A DNA stretch of 64,000 nt, from positions 61,790,860-61,854,859 of the forward strand of contig RSEF01000001.1 of assembly GCA_003993805.1 (NCBI GenBank). Reading direction: 5' to 3'. Of the stretch, positions 51,601 to 57,600 are shown piece by piece; position 1 is the stretch's first letter; each line of letters begins with the position of its first letter. Both the position numbers and the translations under genes were made by a program. The notes under the pieces were generated by a model, which had not been told where the DNA came from, ran no database searches, and was given only the letters and a program-made list of their open reading frames with translations. This DNA is from Himantopus leucocephalus (taxonomy: Eukaryota; Chordata; Aves; Charadriiformes; Recurvirostridae).

Positions 51601-54600
51601 AGCCCCACCATTTGCCATAGTCTGATCCAGACTGCACTGGAACAGGGTGAAGCTCTGGAACATCTGCAATACATTAATGACATCACCATATGGGGCAACA
51701 GTTTTTGAGAAAGGGAATAAAATAGTTCAAATCCTTCCGAAAGCTGGTTTTGCCATAAAATGAAGTAAGGTCAAGGGGACCTGCACAAGAGATCCGGTTT
51801 TTAGGAATAAAATGGTAAGATGGGCACCATCAGATCCCAATGGATGTGATCAACAAAGCAGCAGCTATGTCTCCACTGACTAGTAAAAAAAGGAAATACA
51901 AGCTTTCTTAGGTGTTGTGGGTTTTTGGAGGATGCATATCCCAGACTACAGTCTAATTGTGGGCCCTCTATATCAAGTGACCTGGAAAAAGAATGATTTT
52001 AAATGGGGCGCTGAGCAACGACAAGCTTTTGAATGAATTAAACAGGAAATAGTTCATGCAGTAGCCCTAGGGCCAGTCCAGGCAGAACAAGATGTTAAAA
52101 ATGTGGTCTACACCGCAGCCGGGGAGAGTGGCCCTACCTGGAGCCTCTGACAGAAAGCACCAGGGGAGACTCGAGGTCGACCCCTAGATACAGAGGATTC
52201 AATGCCTGCCATACTCCAACTGAAAAAGAGATATTGGCAGCATCTGAAGGGGTTCAAGCCGCTTTGGAAGCGGTCAGTATGGAAGTGCAGCTCCTCTTAG
52301 CACCTTGACTGCTGGTACTGGGCTGGATGTTGAAAGAAAGGATCCCTGCTACACATCATGCAACTGATGCTACATGGAGTAAGTGGATCACACTGATCAC
52401 TCAGCGAGCCCAAATGGAAAACTCCAGCCACCCAGGAATTCTAGAAGTGACCATGGACTGGCCAGAAGGCAAAGATTTTGGAATATCACCAGAGGAGGAC
52501 GTGACGTGTGTGGAAGAAGCCCCACCATATAATAAACTACCAGAAAATGGGAAGAAACATGCCCTGTTCACAGATGGCTCTGCCAGATTGTGGGAAAGCA
52601 TTGGTAGTGGAAGGCTGCTGTGTGGAGTCCTACATGACAAGTTGCAGAAGCTGATGAAGGACAAGGTGAATCGAGCCAGTTTGCAGAGGTGAAGGCTGTC
52701 CAGCTGGTTTTAGATATTGCTGAACAAGAAAAACGGCCAGTACTTTACCTGTATATTGACTCACGGATGGTGGCAAATGCTGTCTGGGGGTGGTTGCAGA
52801 AGCAGAGCAACTGGCAGTGCAGACGTAAACCCAACTGGGCTGCTGAATTGTGGCAAGATATTGCTGCCTGGCTGGAGAATCTGGTTGTGAAAGTACATCA
52901 CATAGATGCCCATGTACCCAAGAGTCAGGCCACTGAGGAATGTCAAAACAACCAGCAGATGGATCAGGCAGCTAAGATTGAAGTGGCTCAGGTGGATCTG
53001 GACTGGCAACAAGGGTGAATTATTCATAGCTCGATGGACTCATGACACCTCAGGCCATCAAGGAAGTGATGCAACATATAGATGGGCTTGTGACTGAGGG
53101 GTGGACTTGATCATGGACACTATTGCACAGATTATTCATGGATGTGAAACATGCACTGCAATCAAGCAAGCCAAGCAGTTAAAGCCTCTTTGGTATGGAT
53201 GACGATGGTTGAAATATAAATATGGGGAGGCCTAGCAGATTGATTTTATCACACTCCCACAAACCCACCAAGGCAAGTGCCATGTGCTCACAATGGTGGA
53301 AGCAACCACTGGATGGCTGGAAACATACCCTGTGCCCCATGCTACCACCAAGAACACTATCCTGGGCCTTGAAAAGCAAGTCTTATGGCAACATGCCACC
53401 CCAGAGAGAACTGAGTTGGACAATGGGACTCATTTCCGAAACAGCTTCATAGACACCAAAAACATGGCATTGTGTGGGTATATCACATCCCCTATCACGC
53501 ATCAGCCTCTGGGAAGACAGAACGATACAATGGACTGCTAAAAACTACACTGAGAACAATGGGTGGTGGGACCTTAAAACATTGCGATACACATTTAGCA
53601 AAAGCTACCTCGTTAGTTAACACCAGGGGATCTACCAATCGAGCTGGCCCTGCGCAATCAAAACTTCCACGTACTGTAGAAGGGGATAAAGTCCCCATAG
53701 TGCACGTAAAGAATATGTTAGGGAAGACAGTCTGGGTTAGCCCTGCCTCAGGCAAAGGCAAACCCATCCGCGGGATTGCTTTTGCTCCAGGACGTGAGTG
53801 CACTTGGTGGGTGATGCGGAAGGATGGGGAGGTCTGATGTGTACCTGATGGGGATCTCATTTTGGGAGAGAATAGCCAATAAATCAAATTGTATGATATT
53901 AATTGCTAAATAACCCTGCCACTGTATGTCATCATTTCTATAATCGCTATATGCCATATCAATGGTACTACAGTAAGAATCACCCAAACTAATGACAGAC
54001 AGACTTTGATGAAACTGAGTAAAGTGCAGCAATGAGAGGATCAGAACTGACGTCAGCAACTGGTGCCCAGCGGCTTCCCTGAGATCAACATCTTCAGCCT
54101 GTGGGCACGGGCCGCACCTGATACACCATCCATGAGCTTTGAACACAATGTGCAACAGTCCAGCACCACACACCATCTTGCCTGCCCCAAGAGGCTGTTA
54201 TAACTGATGGAGCCCAAAGTGATGGATTAAATGAACTCAACAGATGTTTTAGAGGGATGGCCCATAGACTAAGAGAATGATAAGTGTATGTATATATATA
54301 CCAAAGACAGGGAAAAGAGGTGGTAATTGGAAAGTGTAAGATCTGGGCATGGCATAGATGGTGTAGAATAAGGGGTGGATAATGTCCTGCTTCTGGTGGG
54401 GAAAGGGTTAATTTTCCCAAGGAGCTGGGACAGGACACGGCCAGGTTGGCTGACCCAAACTAGCCAAATGGTTAGTATTTAGCTGGGGTAGGGGGCAGGA
54501 ATCACCGCTCAGAGCGGGCTGGGGGCTTCCTGGGCTTGGTTGGTGAACGGTGGTACATTCATCATGTTTTGAATATTCCCTTATGAGTATTATTGTTGTT

Positions 54601-57600
54601 GTTTTCCTTTTCTTTGCTGTTCTGTTAAGTTATCTTTATCTCAACCCATAAGTTTTGCCTTTTTCTTCTGATTCTCCTCTCATTCCAGACGGGGGTGGGA
54701 GGGTGAGTGAAAAGACCACATGGTTCTTTGTTGCTGTCTGAGGCTAAACCATGACATCTTGCCTACCTGTCAAGAATATAAAATTAGTTTATTTAACTTC
54801 TTTAAGAGGTGATACTTTTTGCTCTAGTATGTTGCTACTGTTTCCTTAGAGTCATTCTGAATTTCCTCCCTCCTAATTTTCTGGCATTGCTTCTTTTTTT
54901 GCTTCGCGTAGTATAAAATTCCTCTCCAATTTCTCCAGAAATTTCTCACTTCAGTATGTAGACTTTTCAAATGCTTGCTGATTATTAGAGTGTTACTGTT
55001 CTTTGGGCACTAAATAAGCTTCCCAGACAGACCACTTCAGCACTCTTCCCCTCATGCAGTAATCATTCAGGTTCCTAATCGCTTTGTCCATTCTAATAAT
55101 AAATTGCCATTATTCAGTCCAGACAGACAGACTCCTCTGTGAAAATTGGTCCCTACCTGGGTGCCCATGTGGAAGCCTTTGAAATAGCCACCAGTGAAAG
55201 CTGGGCCACGTTGTCCCACTGCAGCCTTCTGAACATGGCCAAACATCTGCCTTTGGGATTAACCCCTCTGCCTCTTCCCAATATCTCACACTCTCACCAA
55301 GCCCTCAATCTCCCTCTACCTCCCGCTGTCTGATTTCCCACTTTCTTTTCTAGCACCTGCAACACCTCCAGTGTGGTATCGTCAGTACATCTCACTAATA
55401 GACTTTCCTCTTGCTTCAGATCAGTAATGAAGAACTTTAAAAAGACATTAAAAAAAGATTTGTGGCCAAAGGTCCCATTAATTATGTTTGCTGTACCCCA
55501 CTAGGCACCTTCTTCCAATGCAGCTCATTCCCATTTATCACAAGTGTTTGTTTACAGCCTCTTAGCCAGTTTTCAACCTTCAACTCAGTGTTTCCTCTCC
55601 TAGGGAATACAGTTTCTTTTTTTTTTTTTTTTTTAATTAATGGCAGGATGTCTTTCTTCCAAAATGTTCCATGCATATAACCACAGATTTATGTAGCGAG
55701 AAAGATACATAAAGATTTAACCACAGAGTGGGAATTAAAACAGCATCAATTTCACACAGGTAGAATTTTATCCTGGTAAAAGGAGAAGACAGACAGTGTC
55801 ACTGCCAGGACAGTCAGGGGAAATTCAACAGCCTGTGCACTGCAAAGGTCAGGCGAGATGATGGAAAGCATCCCTGGAGTTTCCACATGGACAGAGCAGG
55901 TCCCTGGTGGGCCAGTTCTGATGCTGCTCACACGGCTCCTCCTGGGGCAGCTCCTGCCAGCAGGGGGTCAACTCCAGCTGTTCCAGCCGATAAATAGGAA
56001 TAAAACAAGGTCCCGAATTTTGTCAGTCAAGCTTTGCTCCTGACCGCCACTGTACAGCAATTAACATGGCAGATGTCTGCAGGAGTCAATTGGATATCAT
56101 TCAAGATGCTCCCACTTGCCATCAAGGTTAAGTCTACCCTGACAAAAGGGATCAGCCCTAGAGGGGTCTTTGAGCATAGACTCAGGGGACTCCTAATGAA
56201 GCAGGAAGGAAAGGGGGCTGCATAACATAAGGACAGTGCTGCCCTCATGCAGCCAGCTGTACGCTTCATGGAAGGGGTGAGCCTGCCATGCACGACCTCT
56301 GGGCCACCCCCTCCCAGAAGACATGCCCCCCACACACACACGGCTGCAATGCATGCCCCCACAGCCAGGACTGTGGCTGACTCCCAGCCCCTTCCTCTCT
56401 AGAAAAGGAGCAGAGAGCAGGAGGCAGGCTGGGGGACTTGTTTTGCTGATAATTGATAGCCAAAAGTTTGTTCTTGGTTCGCATCTTTATCACCCCGTGA
56501 CGGACCTGTTAATTGCCTGGGTGTGCGCTCAGTGCCCAAACCAGCTGCTTCTCTGCCTGGCACCCTCCTGCCATGTGGGGCACACAGGACTGTGCCTCAG
56601 TTCCTCCGGCACACCTTTCAGCACCCTCTATCCCTGGGTATTGCCCTGAGATAAAAATAAACCCAGGAAGAGGAACAAGACCTCTCTCTAGAAGGGCTTT
56701 GCGTGCAGCCAGAGACCCTGAAATCCAACTCCATAGCATGTTCAAGAAATAGGTGGCGTCGAGAAAGTGACTTTAGCGCAAGGGAAAATGCATTATGCAG
56801 ACCAGGAGGTCGACTGTGCAAACTTCCTCAGACCTGTAGAAGAAAAAGGAGCATCTGAGCTCAAGAGAAGGATTAGGAGAACTCTGACAAAGTCTTAGCC
56901 ACTGCAGATGCCCTGATTAGGCAGATTATGGGGAAGAACAGAGACTTCCTGCCATTCTGCAAGACAGAGATACTTGCAGAAGAAATGCCTGAAGTCTCAC
57001 AGGGCTGCATGTGGCAGCTGCTGCCTTTGTACAGGGAATAGCCAGAAACATCAGAGTGACACAGCGGACCAGGTTCAGTGCTCTTGCAACGGCCTGATCC
57101 CAACAGACGCAACCTGCCCACCAGTTCACTTCCATCCACCTGGATACAACCACTGCAAAGCCTGAGCCACCTCCATCTATGTTTCCTGCAGTTAAATAAC
57201 AACGGCAATGCCTGCTTACGCGCTCCAGGGACAACAACACTGACTTCAGGGAGAAAAGAAAAAAAAAAAAAAGAGGGAGAGGCAAATGAAGGGAAGACGG
57301 AAGAAACAGTTCGGCACCAATAAAAACTGCAAAGCATGGGAGAGAGGCTGGTATTGACCTTATACTCTGGGAAGGAAGGAAGCAAGGGTTGTGGAGATGC
57401 CACCTCCACTATGGGAGCAGCACGTGTCCATGGCACACACCCCAGGGCTGCAGCACCTCACCTGGTTTGCATGCAGACCTGAGACTCAGGTCTCTCAGAC
57501 GGTGTCTGAGACCTGAACAGTGCCAGCAAGCAGCCATTCAGCTGCTGACGCGTCCAGGCTCACACACAGCCCCATGCCCAGTAGAGCTCAGCCCGGCTCA

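Larger units (their letters stand above)
49203..54756 (+). mobile_element. ERV-L-like endogenous retrovirus, degraded, two LTRs, no env
   Basis: A provirus inserted opposite to CACNA1I transcription. Two LTRs of 376 and 374 bp flank a 4.8-kb interior with recognisable protease, reverse transcriptase, RNase H and integrase remnants on the plus strand. There is no room or signal for env between integrase (ends about 53837) and the 3' LTR, as in class III ERV-L elements. Many stops and frameshifts make it non-functional. Flanks CCTTG and TCTTG fit a 5-bp target duplication with one change. A CR1 copy and an N gap interrupt it before the protease region. Confidence 0.88.

Noticed and set aside
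53840..54382. Possible env gene in the provirus
   Set aside because: Only about 540 bases separate integrase from the 3' LTR, with no long frame, signal peptide or membrane segment on the plus strand.
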